Origin: Epinephelus fuscoguttatus
Lineage: Eukaryota > Chordata > Actinopteri > Perciformes > Serranidae
DNA: 64,000 nucleotides
Assembly: GCF_011397635.1 (NCBI RefSeq)
Contig: NC_064771.1
Span: 14,137,379 to 14,201,378, forward strand
Reading direction: 5' to 3'
Part shown: positions 48,001-60,100 of the stretch, one piece after another
How positions within the stretch are numbered: position 1 is the stretch's first letter
Layout: each line of letters starts with the position of its first letter
Program-made: the position numbers and the translations under genes
The notes under the pieces: generated by a model
What the model was told of the DNA's origin: nothing
Databases searched by the model: none
Seen by the model: only the letters and a program-made list of their open reading frames with translations

Positions 48001-51000
48001 GAGTCTCAGCATCAGTTACAGTTATGACTGAGCTACAGCAGCACGGCAAGCAGCATTAGCAGTGTCCCAGTACATAGCATTAGCAGCCGTCTCCTCTGCC
48101 GTATCCCGGCAGCAGCGTTAGCAACAGAGAAGCCGGACTTGCTCGAACGGTCCGCTGGAAAACTGAAGATCAAGGACGCGGCAACGCAGCCCTGCCACGG
48201 CAGCCGCCCGTGGGCAAACAAATCAGTCTCCAGCGTGCCGCTGTCCAGCAACCTCGAATCTGTAGGGGAGGGGGTGCGGACACGACTCGCGGCAGTATTT
48301 TGAATTTGAGTGCAGTAACCGTTTTGGCCACATTCTTACATACAGCACCTTTAACAAATTAAGATTTTTGCATAATAACATATGAAGAGATTATAAAATA
48401 AAAAAAGTTTTTTTTGTTTTTTTTTATAAATGAAACCACCTAAAAGAATATATGAATACACATGAAACAATAACTGATTAACTGGTGAGTTGCTTGACAG
48501 AAAATGAATTAGCAGCTTTTGATATTTGTCACCTTTCATGTAACATTTCATGATTCCAGCTTCATAAATGTAAGGATTTTCTGCTTTTTTCTTGTAATTC
48601 TTTTATTTATTTTTCATTTGTTTTTTACATTGTTAAAGTATTATTGGTGGGACAAAATGAGCATTCCGAAGGTGTCACTTGGGGTGATGTGACTGCCTTT
48701 CTCTGTGTTTTCAGGATTTTTTGCCAACCAAACAATCAGTTGATTGATCGAGAAAATAATTAGCAGATTAATCCATAATGAAAATAATTATTAGTTGCAG
48801 CCATACACAGAAAAGTAATAAATGAGTTCCACCTCTATCGACTACAACAGTAAAATCCTGCTTTTACATTAAAGCCTGGGTCTTCAAAAGGGGGTCCGTG
48901 ACCCCTGAGATTCCTCAGAGTAACTGCGGGGGGGTGTCAAATTATTGTTTGGTAATATAATTCAAGTATTAATTTCAGGCTTTGTTTTATTTTTGTTTCA
49001 ATAATTAAAATGTCTTAAAACCCCCTTTAAATTTATAGTACACACTGATGTTAGGCTGTTACTCATGAATCACCATGCAATAATATGAGCTAGCTTTTTT
49101 TACAATATCACTGTTGAGCACTTATCCATAACGCTGAGGTAAACTAGTTAGCTAACATTAACTTACAATTGAAATTGTTATTATTCCACGTGTACGGACA
49201 TCCTTGTAAGTGCAAACGAGACAAGACCCAGAAATGTTCAGAGAATCATGTCAAGTGCAACATAGAATGCGATATGTGATATATACAGTATATGCAGTTG
49301 GAAGTCCCTGCTCCATCTCTCTTTGACCCAAGGGTCCGTCGCCTGTAATGTAATGTATGAGTAATAATCTGATTATATAATATGTGATAGTAAAACAGTC
49401 ACAGGGGGCATTTTTCTGCATTTGATCCCTTTACTTTAAATACTTTAAGTACATTTTCTTGATTATAATTACGCAATTTCACTTAAGTAACGATTCTATT
49501 TTTATTGTATGGTATTAGTACTTTTACTTAAGGATCTGAATACTTGCCCCTCACTGGTTAATGAGGCATAAATATGACTGTGTTTGATTTTAATTTTAAC
49601 ACTTTTAACACCCCGCTCTCTCTCTCTCTCTTTGTAATGATATGTGTGTACACAGGAAGATGATGGAAACATGTGGTGATGCAGAGAATCGTCTGGCATC
49701 GGAGTTGATGCTACATGAGCTGCAGATAGAGAAGGACGTCCTGGATCCCCTCAGCCAGCTAGCAGAGGTAAGAAACCTCACACCCTCTGGACATAGAGGC
49801 AAATAATCATAAGTTAAATATTGAAAATTCTTTCACAGCTCTTGTTTTAAAGTGCAGTCACACCCCTACTATTTGCTTTCTCTGATCTAATCATAGTGGA
49901 ATAAATTATTTATAGCATTCTTTGTATTTCTGTCGTTTGGGTTTACACTGCTCAGTCACGTGGACTCAAAATGGTCTGTTGTGGTAATGTGATCTTATGA
50001 GGTTGGAGACGTAGAAGTCAAAACAAAACTGATTCCAATCCTGGCGAGATGAGCTAAACATGAGGACTTTGCACTTTGTCATTGCAGGCTTTGGTTTGCC
50101 ATCTGTTTTACCACGTTTTCCAAACATGAGTAACTGTTGGCTATCAGACGTGTGTATCTCTGCATCCATTAACCCCGCATTTGGAATTGTTTCCTGTACA
50201 AAAGCACTTGCTGCAGTTGTCAGTGTTAAGAAGCCGCACTGCTCTTTTGTAGGTGTCATGCTGTGATAATTTTGTGCCATTTAAATGTAAATGTCATTGT
50301 TGTCACCCACGCGACAAACTGAAATAAGAGTAAATGCCCCAAAACTTGAATAGACCTTTAAAAACCTGCAAATAAAAAATGCTAATCAGGGGAAACATCT
50401 TAGGACAGACATACAGGAAGAGCAGTCCCAACAACTGTTAGATCTTTGTCAGTCTAACTTCTCTGGCTTTTCAACCTAATGTGTTTTGGATATAACTTTT
50501 GTAGGTGGACATTCCCAACATCCTGAAGCAGAGGAAACAGCTGGCCAAACTGGTGCTGGACTATGATTCTGCCAGAGCAAGGTTCGTCCGTCTATAACTC
50601 ACTCTCTTTTATCATGTCAGATATGTTGAATTTGAGGCGATGCAGGCCATACTTCAATAAAAATGGTGCATCCCTTTGTCTTTCCAAACTCAGATGGTTG
50701 CAGGCAACCAAGTCAATAATCTCAGGAACAAACACTCAAGCACTGACGGCCAAGGCTGACCTACTAAAGGAGGAAATGGATGAGGCCATGAACAAAATGG
50801 AGCTTTGCAAGGTAACCAGCATATTTATTAATGAGCCCTGCTTCTGTTGGTTCATTATGGTGTTGTTTATCATGACCACAGCAGGCCATACTGGAGGTCA
50901 TTTATCGAGGTAAAGAAACTTGGATCAGGTCTTATCAGAAGTTGAATCTGGGAAAAGAATAACCATAACAACTGGACTTTCCAAGACCCTTGGGCCCTCT

Positions 51001-51051
51001 GACCCAGTTAACTGACGCACACAAATGACTGAAAATGCCCTGTCAGCTCAG

Positions 51052-51111
<60 letters not shown>

Positions 51112-54100
51112 TGTGTCTGTGTGTCTGTGTGTCTGTGTGCTTGCATCTATTGAACTGAATCACTGGTGAGTTTGAGTGTGTAGTGGCTGCGTGATGTGTC
51201 AGGTTTTCTATCCAGGAAGCGTCAAGCCTCGTGTTTCCCCTTCAAAAGTTCTCCCTCCCAGTCTCACCAGACTCCTGCCAGCAGCAGGAGGATTTATGAC
51301 TCATGCAGTGCAAAGACCAACGGCTTAGCTGACCGCTGACCACTGACGTCTGTCCTTGTGCCACCTGAAATACACATTCATTTGATGGATGACGCTGTGT
51401 AGTGGAGATGGAATATCTTTAAAGCAGCTACAAGGAACTTTGATTTTTGTGTTGATTTTGGCGACCCCAATGGACAAAAGCAGTATTGTTTCTATGAGCA
51501 CCATGCCTTCTTGTTGAAAAGATCCTGAGTGTGCATTTTGTTTTGGAAGCAAGTTAAAGAAAGATGAAGATGAAGGATTAAAATAGTCATATTAGATACA
51601 TGTCTAGGAGAAAGAGGGCTAATTCAGGAATAATTTTGAATCCTTACAAATCCTGCACTTCTGCAGAAGGAGTCCTGCATGGACTCTCCATCTGTTGAAT
51701 AAGTGACTGAGGTTGACTTCTGTTTTCCCCTGTGCTAGATCACTGTCCCTTTTGGCTTTTTTCTGTTCTTTGGTTAAGTCTTTGCTCTTTCTGATTTGCT
51801 GATCTGCTGATCCTGCCCGTGTATCAGCCATAAACACAAAATACAATTAAAACATAAAATTCTGTAAAGGAAAAACTCCTCCTGCTTCATTTTAACTTGC
51901 TAATGTACTCCTTACTTTGCTTGGGAAATTCTAAGCATAGGCTCTTCTGGTCTGTGTGCCGTAAATGATCTTGCGGGAAATCTGACGTGGGCACAGGCGT
52001 TAAAGTCCAGATGTAGACTATCTAGCTTCGGTACATTGACGCATTTTGTCAGGCAGAATGTAAAGTCAGGAGGAATTTGGTTTGATTGTTGAAAAATAGG
52101 TGTATCATAACAGTGAGGCCCTGTTGGGGTAACGCCAATGGGACAATCCCTATTGCATACTTCGTGTAATGCAATTGCTGAAGCAGTCCACTGTAAAATG
52201 CCTTGCGCAAAATCCCACTTTCTTAAAGTGAATAAATTCTAGCCAGATGGCTGTAACCATGTTATTTTGGGAAAACTACACACCAACGTACCATGCTGTT
52301 GCTAGCTAGCTAACTTAATGTTAGCTCTATGCAGCTAAAGGGGTCGTACACATGTCGTGTTTAACCACCTGGAAAATGTGAGGTCTGGCGCTGGGCGCTA
52401 CTTTAGTGGCTTTTTTGATCAATTTTTCAAAACAACAGGTTGCGTCTGAGGTTGCTAAGCAACCTTAACAAGCAATGTATCATAGCCTTTTTACCTGAAA
52501 TCCTGAGTGCAGAGCTGATCTTTTAGGTGCTGTTTATAAGTGTGTAGGCCTATTGTCCTTGGGACAGATGTAAAGCTCTGACAGCCCTGCACTAAAATGA
52601 TCTACTTTTCCATATTTACCATAGACTGATATTTACGGAAGAAGGGAAAGATATGTCGGCTGTGATTGGTTGGTCCACGTCACATGACATGCTGCTGCAA
52701 AGTTGCACATTGATTGATGGGTGGATGTTGTGATATTATTGGCTGAAAATGGTCGGTACTAGGTAATGTAAGCATACGTCATATTTTGTTTTACAGAAAG
52801 AAAACACGATAGGATTTTTACATAACAATATGTAGATATTGTTAAATAGATGCACAGTATGGCCGGGAATGTGATCTTAACGTGTTAAAATGCATGTTTA
52901 ATTTCATCTAATCTTTAAGAATATTATATAGAAATAGCTAATCGTCTCGCTAATTGTTTCATTTGCTTATGTCGGTCATACAGAGCCATCAGTATTAAAC
53001 TGAGACTGTCTCATAACCAGTTAAAAGTCCTCATGCTTTTTTAGAGTTTACATCAGCAAAGCTTCCCTCAGTCTCACAGACTATTGTTCTACTTGTAAAG
53101 CACATTGTGGAGAAAGTACCAAGATTTTGGCTTTCATCTCTCAGTGCTCTAACAGTTTGCATTCCTGTTTTTATCACCCAGGATCAACTCGCTGCAGACA
53201 TGTACAGTTTCTTCTCAAAAGAAGGGGACTATGCTCGCTACTTTGTAACAGTGAGTACAGCGTTTCATCAGCAAGCCAAAAATGTGTGTTTGCATGAGTT
53301 GTTGTGGGAATGTTCGCAGCTGCAGAGTAACTGGGGAACACAGACTTGGCCAGCCAGTTTATTTACTTTGCTGTCATGTCTTTTACTGCTCGTCTCGTTC
53401 GACTCACCCTCATCTCTCTCTCGGTCTGTCTCTCCCTCTGTGGTTTTTTGTTCCCGTAGCTCTTAGAAGCTCAAGCTGATTACCACAGAAAGTCTCTCAC
53501 TGTTCTGGAGAACGTCTTGCCAACCATCCAGGCTCAGCAAGGTATAAAACATGCAAACATGCCTTTCTGCAAATGCAGCCATTTAACACAGCGCTGTTGA
53601 AAAAAATTACATACATGGAGGCTCTGTGTGCCACATAATATGGGACTCTGTGCGTATTTCCTGAAGAATGCACCTTTTTCCGAGGGCCTACTCCTGTTTT
53701 TCTTTGGTTCCTGTTTTGTTTGGTCCCTTTAAACAAACCTTTTCCTGTTAGGCACTGGAGGATTTTATGAAGCTTGCCCCAAAGGTGTGCTGACAAGTCG
53801 TTGCTAGGAGGAGAAACAGTTTCTTGTTCACTCTTCCAACTGGTTCGACAAATGAAACCAGCTCCTGTACCTTTCAATTACATCACTCCGGTCTGTTTTC
53901 CTACCAGAAGTTACCTCAGTTGCGTAATTATTAAAGGCTGCAACTGAGGCCCAGATATTAAAGAATAGCCCTTTGTTTTAACCTCTCAGCTCTCCAAAAA
54001 TAATCTAATTTTCCATTTTACAAACATACGTCTCCTCTCAGAGCTCCTTCCTAGTTTTTTTTGTCCTTTTCGCAGTCCGTGTCTTATTCAAGGAGCTTGT

Positions 54101-57100
54101 TTTTTTTCTGTATTAAACACATGTGGTCTCAACCAGACAAGCCTGGTCTCCCAGCATGTGGTGATGACTCACGAAATCCACACACACCCCCACCCTCTTC
54201 TCACATCACACCCACCTGGTTTTTGCAAGTTCTCCACCCCCCTTTTCTCACTCCTCTGCCTCCCCGTTCACAAGATTATTAGCTCACACACACATGTGCG
54301 CAGAAAGAGGCTTGAACAGTCACTCCCGCTGCAGAGGAGCATGTGGTTATTATTTGACGGCACCCTGTAGGGGGAGTGAGGACTGGTTAGGCCCGAGGGA
54401 GAGTTGTTGACCCAGAAATCTGCTGTCCAGACCAGCAACAGGCCTGTTCACTGAGTCCTGGGCCAGCGCTGATTGTTTTTTATCACATATCAGGGTTATA
54501 CAATCTGCAAAGGCTCCATTAAAACACTTCATTTGTGTCTCTCATATTTGAAACAGTGTGAATTAAATTCCAGTCTTCCATTCTTCACCATTAATTACTC
54601 TCTTTGTGTTTAGACTCGTGGACGGAGAAGCCTGCGTTTGGCACAGGGCTGGATGAACACCTGAAAAGGAGCGGAAGGGAGATCGCCCTGCCATTAGAGG
54701 CCTGCGTCATGATGCTCCTAGAGACTGGCATGAAGGAAGAGGTAAGGAAGTTAACATGTGGAGAGATTAAACAGGAACAGGACAAGGAAACCTGCCCTAT
54801 TATTAGCATTATACATGGAAAGATGAAGGCATTGATCTACTGTATGAGTGAAATCAAATTGATTGAGATTATCCGTTTGTTCTGGGAAAAGGCAAAAGAA
54901 GTTTGTTGTTTGCTTCAGATTACACTGACGTAGATGTTCAGGACCAGACACACCAAACTGACCTTAAAGAATTTGTGGTGACGAAGGCGGACTGTTGGAT
55001 CCCCTCATGTCGCCTTTGCCTCAGCCAAAAAGTTGCGCTTGAACACACCACTAACACTACAGCCACCAGTCAGTGACCATGTACGTTCTGCACTTGTGTG
55101 AGAGGAAATAACTCCCCACACCAGCAGGCAGCGGTAGTTTGTATTTGTCATTCCAAAAGGGAAACCAGAAGACCAGGACAGGATGGATTCAAGACGCTAG
55201 TTAGCCACTTAGCACATTAACAACGCAACCTGATTTTGAAAGAATATTGCATATTTACTGTGCGCGCGTGAACAGTAACAAAAAATTATAAACCATCTCT
55301 GCTATAGAGCTCAGTGGCTAAGAGAATAATCTTACCTGTTATAAGAGGTTGTTTTGATCTCACACCCTCTTGACCATAGCTCTTTGTTTACTTTCCTCAT
55401 TTTCATCTCTCTTCTTCGTGCACTGAACTGAACTGCCAATCAGAGGGATTTCTTTAACTGATGGCTTCCACCGCTGATTCAACATGCTGAATTGGCTGGA
55501 AAAAGGAGACATGGTCTGACTAGTGCCAATTTGGCGGGACGCACTGCAAAAACTAGTGCGACAGATGCTCGCCAACAGCCCAATGGCCGACTGTTGGCCT
55601 GGTGTGTCAGGGCCCATAGGAGTAACTCAGCTGATTTAGTGTGAATTGCTCTGCATGGTCACTTGTCTTGTGGCCGTATGCAAACCTTCAATACTACTGA
55701 TACCATAGTTCGTAATTGTCAGTACTTTTAATTGCAGTATACTTAAGATTGATGTTGATTCAGATGTGAAAGGGGTTACTCACTGTGTCAAATAGAGAAA
55801 AGAATTAGCACCCAGCTCTGCAGCACTGTGGAGCCTTTGATTCTGATTAGACATGAAATCATTCAGTGCCAACCATTTTCACAATTGACCAGTCATTTAA
55901 AATATTTTTTTCTGGTTTTATTAGCTGTTTTTCTTATTTTTCTATGATAGTAACTTGAATATCTTTGTGTTTTGAACTATTGGTCTGACAAAACAAGACA
56001 TTTAAAGACGTTAGTTTGAGCTCTGGGAATATGCCATGCCCACTTTTTACTATTTTCTGACATTTCATACACCAGAATTATCAAGGACGGTAATCGTAGT
56101 TGCAGCCCAGATTTTTTTTTTGCAGGACATGATGTTTCTCTTTGACGTTGGAGGAAACCCAGTCAACACAACAACACCTTATTAGCTGGTCATACAACAG
56201 CTGTTCGCTGATGTTATATAGCATGACAAGCTGTATGTCCTCGTCCTCCCAGTAGCCAAAAATGAATGAATTCAGCTTTAAATATAAATGTACATGGTCA
56301 GATGTTTTGGAACTGAGGTTTAACTTCAAATGACAACCAGCGGAAATTCATGCTTTAGAGGTAATTCTTATTTAACGCCAGGGTAATTCCCTGTAAGTAC
56401 ATTTTGATGACACAGACTGAGATTTTTTTTTTTTAACTGACTCAACTGCTTTGTTTTCCGTGTCTTAACTTGCAAGAAAAAGAAGTGCTTCCGTAGCTCA
56501 TTAAAAGTCACATGGAGCTGTGGCTGCGATTAGCGGCTCCGCTGGTCATCGACATAATTGAAACCAAGCTTTGAACTGTTTGTTCACATGAACATCTCAA
56601 GACTCCAGGAGATGGGTGGATAGACAAACTGTAAACAGGGGAAACTCCTGCATATCTGCAGTGCCTTCCAGAGAAAGTGTCACCCGTTCTGCAACACTGA
56701 AGATTTATGAAATGTTTGCGATGTCCCTCCTCGATACAAATTTAGAACACAATGGAATCTACTTGTCTCCTGATCATAAATCAGATTCCTTCTTGTGTGT
56801 GTGTGTGTGTGTGTGTGTACATCTGAGCAAAAACAAGCTAGAGAGAGTGCAAGTGTTAACTGTAAAGCACGTTATTTGTCGACCTATTCATTCCCTGGTG
56901 AGTCCAGCCTGTGTCATTATGGCGTGAAGACGGCCTTTGTTTATGTGTCAAAGTAAAAAGCTCGTTGTGCTGCGAGTGGTGGGTGTGTTTGTTTGCCTGC
57001 TTTAAGGTTTCATTATGTGCAGCTGGCAGGGCAAGTTTATGTAGTGGATTTATACAGAGTCGATCTGTAATTGAGTGTTAGGAGTGTGTGTGTGCCGGTT

Positions 57101-60100
57101 TCAGTGAAAGCATGGGGTCTTATGTGCACATTGAATGCCTGCTTGTGACTTTGTTGTTTGCTCGCGATGTGTCTGTGGTTTATTTGTTTTTATGTGTGTG
57201 TTTTTGTGTCAGGGTCTATTCAGGATCGCAGCAGGGGCGTCCAAGCTAAAGAAGTTAAAAGCAGCGCTGGACTGTTCCACTTCTCAACTGGAGGAGTTCT
57301 ACTCTGACCCCCACGCTGTCGCTGGTATGTCCCAAACCAGAGTTAAAGTTCGTTGTAGAAAATATATTTAAATATTAAGACTTTCTGTGCACATGTGGTT
57401 TCAGGAGCACTGAAGTCCTACCTGAGGGAACTCCCTGAACCTCTAATGTCTTACCAGCTTTACGATGAATGGATCCAGGCATCCAGGCAAGGCTCCTAAC
57501 ATTATCACTGGTGATACAATCTACCAGTATTGAGTGGATCTATCACTGTGCAGCTATGAGAAATGTTCGGATGATTAATCTGGGACATTTAGCCATCTGG
57601 AGACTGAACTAACAATGTGCTCTGTTTTCATTTTCTGTCTTTCCAGTGTGTCAGACCCAGACAAGAGGCTGCAGGCCCTCTGGGTTGTTTGTGATAAGCT
57701 ACCAAAGAACAACAAAACCAACCTGAGGTTAGTTGTTTGATCCTACGCTACAAAGATTGTGACAGCAATGCTTTAAAGAGAACTTATTATGCTCATTTTA
57801 GGTTCATAATTGTATTTTGTGTTTCTAGAAGAACATGTTTACATATTTTAGTGGTCAAAAAAACCCACTGAATTTTCCTCATACTGTCGGTGCTGGTACA
57901 CCTGCATTCCCCCTCTGAGACCCTCCATTCTAGTGCTAATCTCTTTAAACCTCCCTCCTGAAAAAGCCCAGTCTGCTCTAATTGATCAGCGTTTCCAGGT
58001 CTTCCATATCTCTGCATCTCTGCACTGTCATTACAGCCGGGAAATGACTCCAGTGGAGAATTGTGTCACTTTCTATTGTGAAAGATCACCAGTAAAAGTT
58101 TCTAAACACAGCCAGACATGTTCCAGCAGGAATATGATCCAAAATGAGGGAAGAATAAACAACATCAGTGGCCAGGCCTAACATATTTCTCTGACATTAG
58201 CATGTAGCTACATGTAGCAGGGTACTTGCAGCTGGTTAATGACTGTTACTGACAGCAGCACTTTCTACCATTAAAAATCACAGCTAAAGCTTCTAAACAC
58301 AACTGGACATGATCCGGCAGGAATATGATCCAAAATCAGGGAGAAATAAACATCAGTGACCAAGACCAACATATATCCCTGACATTAGCATGTAGCTACA
58401 TGTAACAGGGTACTTGCAGCTGGCTAAAGACTGTAACAGACAGCAGCAGCACTTTTTTTTACCTTTTAAAAATCACCAATAAAGCTTCTAAACCAAAAAC
58501 TACACAACCAGACATGCTCCAGCAGGAATATGACCTGAATTCAGGGAGAAATTAACAACATTGCTAACCAAGATAACATGTTTCCTTGACGTTAGCATGT
58601 AGCTACATGTAGCAGTATGTAAACACTTGCAGTAGTGTGCCAGGATTTGACCACACAAAGAAGTCTGTCACGAGCTGACATCAGCTTGTCTCATAAGTAG
58701 AAAAAAACCTGTGTTACCTGTGTAATATTATATATATATGGCTAATAATAAGGGAAAGTATAATAGGGCCCCTGTAGTGTCTTCCATTGTACGTGATAAT
58801 GTTTACATCTATGCTCATTAACTTGCATGTTTTCCTGCAGGTATCTGGTGAAGTTCTTAGCCAAACTGGCTCAGGACAGCGAGGTGAACAAAATGACTCC
58901 TAGCAACATCGCCATCGTCCTGGGACCCAACCTGCTATGGGCCAAGACTGAGGGGTGAGAGGGGATTTATAATATTACTGTGTGAAACAAGGGGAGTAAT
59001 CTCAGAGAGGCATGATCCTAGTCTACTGTGGTTAGAGAATAGTCTGTTATTTCAGCTCATTTAAGTGTCGCCCTCATTATGTTGGAAAGTATCTCATTTG
59101 TGCTCAACTGTACATGTCCACCCAGGACTCTGGCTGAGATGGCTGCAGCTACCTCTGTGCACGTGGTGGCCATCGTGGAGCCCATCATCCAGCATGCTGA
59201 CTGGTTCTTTCCTGAGGGTAGGTTCTGTGTTTCCTCTGCAGCAGTCATTTCAGACTTTCCTCTTTTTTTCTTTCTAGCCAATTAGGGTCTATTTTACACC
59301 AGGGATGCACACTGAATACGATTGATATTAACTGCCTGGTGAGAAGGAAAGAGTCAGCAGTAATCAATCTCCCAAGGACCAAGATTAAAATCACTGCTGT
59401 CTGTCCTGGCTCCGACTGTGGTTTGTGCTTTGAGGTCAGCTGAAATGCTACAATGAAAACTTAGAAAACAGATGTCATATATTCCCCTTAATTCAGCTTG
59501 AAGAAGTCGGTCAAGTATCACTGTGGAAAGCTGCCTTTCTCAAGGTATTTTCCATAAATTCAATTTGTTTGTAACCACCGTTATTGGATAAAGACTGTTA
59601 CAATTATTATACTAAAGTCTGTCTGCTCTCCTGCACATTTATCTTGAGTTGAGTTGTTTTGGTCCAGATATTTTACATTGTGCTGTCATGTTAAAACAAT
59701 AAAGACCTCAGTTAATTACTGGCTGTTTCTGTGGGAGTTTCTCTCACAGTCTGTAGCCAATTTCAGGATGTGAGACTTGTAATTGCCCATCGGTATGAAC
59801 CTAAGCATGAATGTGTCTCTTCTGTGATATTTTCTTGAGCTATGAAGGAGTGAATAGTGCCAGTTAAGAACAAAGCCGATTATTAGCATCTGTTAGGACT
59901 GTGACTTGACTTCCTGCCCAGTTTTCACTTTATTTTTAACTGTAACTGTCTATCTTGTCTTCTCTGTTTCCGGCAGATGTGGAGTTCAATGTGTCGGGCA
60001 TGTTTGCGATGCCTACACCTGCATCCAACCACAACAATCACCTTGATTATGACTGTAGCACCATTGAGAGGAAGAGGCCTGGCAGTATGGTGGGACCAGA

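Larger units (their letters stand above)
47107..49556. mobile_element. hAT-type element, 2450 bp with nested insertions
   Basis: Ends CAGTGGTGGAATGCAAGTA and (complement of right end) CAGTGAGGGGCAAGTA are flanked by the identical octamer GTTAATGA at 47099-47106 and 49557-49564, the 8-bp duplication typical of hAT transposition. Contains the elements at 47150-47632 and 47769-48350. No transposase seen. Confidence 0.82.
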
